A stretch of DNA of 64,000 nucleotides from an uncultured Aquimarina sp. Its GTDB lineage: Bacteria; Bacteroidota; Bacteroidia; Flavobacteriales; Flavobacteriaceae. The DNA lies in NCBI GenBank assembly GCA_947496355.1, contig CANMCO010000002.1:496001-560000 (forward strand), given 5' to 3'. Below, in pieces: positions 62,747-64,000 of this stretch. Under the pieces are notes generated by a model. It had not been told where the DNA came from. It saw nothing but the letters and a program-made list of their open reading frames with translations, and ran no database searches. Position numbers and translations under genes: made by a program. How positions within the stretch are numbered: position 1 is the first letter of the stretch; every line of letters begins with the position of its first letter.

Positions 62747-64000
62747 TTATTCCCCTAAGAAAGGATATCTATAATCTTTTGGAGAAACAAAAGTTTCTTT
62801 GATCATACGTGGCGATACCCAACGTAATAAGTTGAGGTATGAACCGGCTTTGTCATTAGTTCCAGATGCTCTGGCTCCACCAAATGGTTGTTGCCCTACA
62901 ACGGCTCCAGTACATTTGTCATTGATATAAAAATTTCCGGCACAATTTTCTAAAGCCTTAGTGGCTTCTGCTGCTGCATAACGATCGGTAGAGAATATTG
63001 CCCCGGTTAACGCATACTCACTAGTTCCATCAACCAGTGTTAAGGTTTCATTCCATTTATTATCATCATAAACATAAATGGTAACTACAGGACCAAATAA
63101 TTCTGTACACATAGTAGTGTATTTTGGATCTTTTGCGACGATCACAGTTGGCTCAATAAAATATCCTTTGGATTTGTCATAATTACCGCCTGCAATAATT
63201 TCTGCATCACTATCATTCTTTGCTTGGTCAATATATTTTGCAAGTTTATCAAAGGATCCTTCGTGTATTACAGCAGTAATGAAGTTACTCATGTCCTCTG
63301 GTGACCCCATTTTGAAAGATTTGATATCTTCTTTCAGATATTTTTCTACATCTGCCCACAAACTTTTTGGGATATATGCTCTTGATGCAGCACTACATTT
63401 TTGTCCTTGAAATTCAAAAGCACCTCTAGAAATACCAGTGGCTACTTGTTTTGCATTAGCACTTGGATGAGCAATAATAAAATCTTTACCTCCCGTTTCT
63501 CCTACTATTCTAGGATAAGTTTTGTAGTTGTGTATATTGGTTCCGATTTTTGCCCAAATGTCTTTAAATACATGTGTACTTCCGGTAAAATGAATTCCAG
63601 CAAAGTCTGGACTCGCAAGAACAGTGTCAGTAATCATAACTGGGTCTCCGTAAACAACATTAATCACGCCATCCGGCACTCCTGCTTCCTTAAAAATATC
63701 AACAATTACCTTTGCAGAGTATATTTGACTATCACTTGGTTTCCAAACTACGGTATTTCCCATTAGGGCAGCACTCGCAGGAAGGTTTCCAGAAATAGCG
63801 GTAAAATTAAATGGTGTGATGGCGTATACAAATCCTTCTAACGGTCTGTATTCAAGCCTGTTCCAAGCATCAGAAGTAGAGTCTGGTTGATCTTCATAAA
63901 TCTGAGTCATGAATTCTACATTAAATCTTAAGAAATCAATGAATTCGCAAGCTGCATCGATTTCTGCCTGAAAAATATTTTTAGATTGCGCTAACATAGT
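62747..64000 (-). CDS. pruA: L-glutamate gamma-semialdehyde dehydrogenase (partial, 5' end outside)
   Basis: About 418 residues of an aldehyde dehydrogenase are visible; the family is ~540 residues, and the frame is still open at the window edge, so the N-terminus lies beyond 64000. The enzyme oxidises glutamate semialdehyde (from proline) to glutamate. Motifs: ITPFNFTAISGNLPASAALM, FTGSTHVFKDIWAKIG, IVGETGGKDFIIAHPSA (catalytic Glu), FQGQKCSAASRAYIPKSLW (catalytic Cys) and GPVVTIYVYDD, with QQPFGGARASGTNDKAG near the end. The ATG at 63995-63997 is internal, not the start. Confidence 0.95.
   Translation of the reverse strand, partial: TMLAQSKNIFQAEIDAACEFIDFLRFNVEFMTQIYEDQPDSTSDAWNRLEYRPLEGFVYAITPFNFTAISGNLPASAALMGNTVVWKPSDSQIYSAKVIVDIFKEAGVPDGVINVVYGDPVMITDTVLASPDFAGIHFTGSTHVFKDIWAKIGTNIHNYKTYPRIVGETGGKDFIIAHPSANAKQVATGISRGAFEFQGQKCSAASRAYIPKSLWADVEKYLKEDIKSFKMGSPEDMSNFITAVIHEGSFDKLAKYIDQAKNDSDAEIIAGGNYDKSKGYFIEPTVIVAKDPKYTTMCTELFGPVVTIYVYDDNKWNETLTLVDGTSEYALTGAIFSTDRYAAAEATKALENCAGNFYINDKCTGAVVGQQPFGGARASGTNDKAGSYLNLLRWVSPRMIKETFVSPKDYRYPFLGE

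Noticed and set aside
1..64000. CRISPR arrays, tRNA or rRNA genes
   Set aside because: No regularly spaced direct repeats, and no tRNA or rRNA sequence was recognised by eye; a covariance-model scan would be decisive for tRNAs.

Overview
The window is AT-rich DNA from a marine-type member of the Bacteroidota, almost certainly the family Flavobacteriaceae (an Aquimarina- or Kordia-like genome). The evidence is: three secreted proteins with C-terminal type IX secretion (T9SS) sorting domains; a porT-like gene beside ubiE and tamL; an AccD without its zinc-ribbon cysteines; TAnnTTTG promoter boxes instead of TATAAT; weak or absent Shine-Dalgarno sequences; and many short lipoproteins with an SCxxDDD-type start. 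No rRNA or tRNA gene was recognised.

Left part (1-23.5 kb): mixed accessory and metabolic genes. There are three AraC-type regulators, an S41 peptidase lipoprotein, tryptophan 2,3-dioxygenase, a long PLP enzyme, a CPBP protease, a lipoprotein gene flanked by inverted 13-bp ends that resembles a mobile cassette, rlmF convergent with a DbpA-like helicase, a ToxR-like membrane regulator divergent from a YceI protein, a DUF1349 protein, a MORN/YwqK-type protein, a GMC oxidoreductase carrying both a Tat signal and a T9SS tail, an MtfA-like peptidase and a Bax-inhibitor-1 protein.

Middle part (23.5-35.7 kb): the accessory hot spot. A cluster of small phage-like genes (small lipoprotein, repressor with operator, HTH proteins) is followed by what I interpret as a secreted polymorphic-toxin-like locus. 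It comprises a Sel1-repeat/T9SS protein, a 754-residue secreted protein with a variable peptidase-like tip, four tandem paralogous small periplasmic proteins (candidate immunity factors with a TonB-C-like pattern), a start-less 'orphan tip' that repeats the conserved junction and carries a different NlpC/P60-like C-terminus, and a second candidate immunity gene. Two further small genes there are each broken by a one-base shift at a homopolymer. GC-rich hairpin repeats and a toxin-end relic lie between the modules.

Right part (35.7-64 kb): mostly core genes. They are ypdA, an ASPIC/UnbV T9SS protein, a membrane AraC regulator, rpe, a BLUF photoreceptor, rpoD, pnp, rpsO, accD, fbaA, tamL, a TrmH-family methyltransferase, porT, ubiE, trkA-trkH, an aminotransferase, a desaturase, rsmG, a GNAT enzyme and the 3' part of pruA, which runs off the window edge. 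Many units end in strong hairpin terminators. TamL and PorT contribute to outer-membrane biogenesis and T9SS assembly, the route that the T9SS-tailed proteins elsewhere in the window would use.
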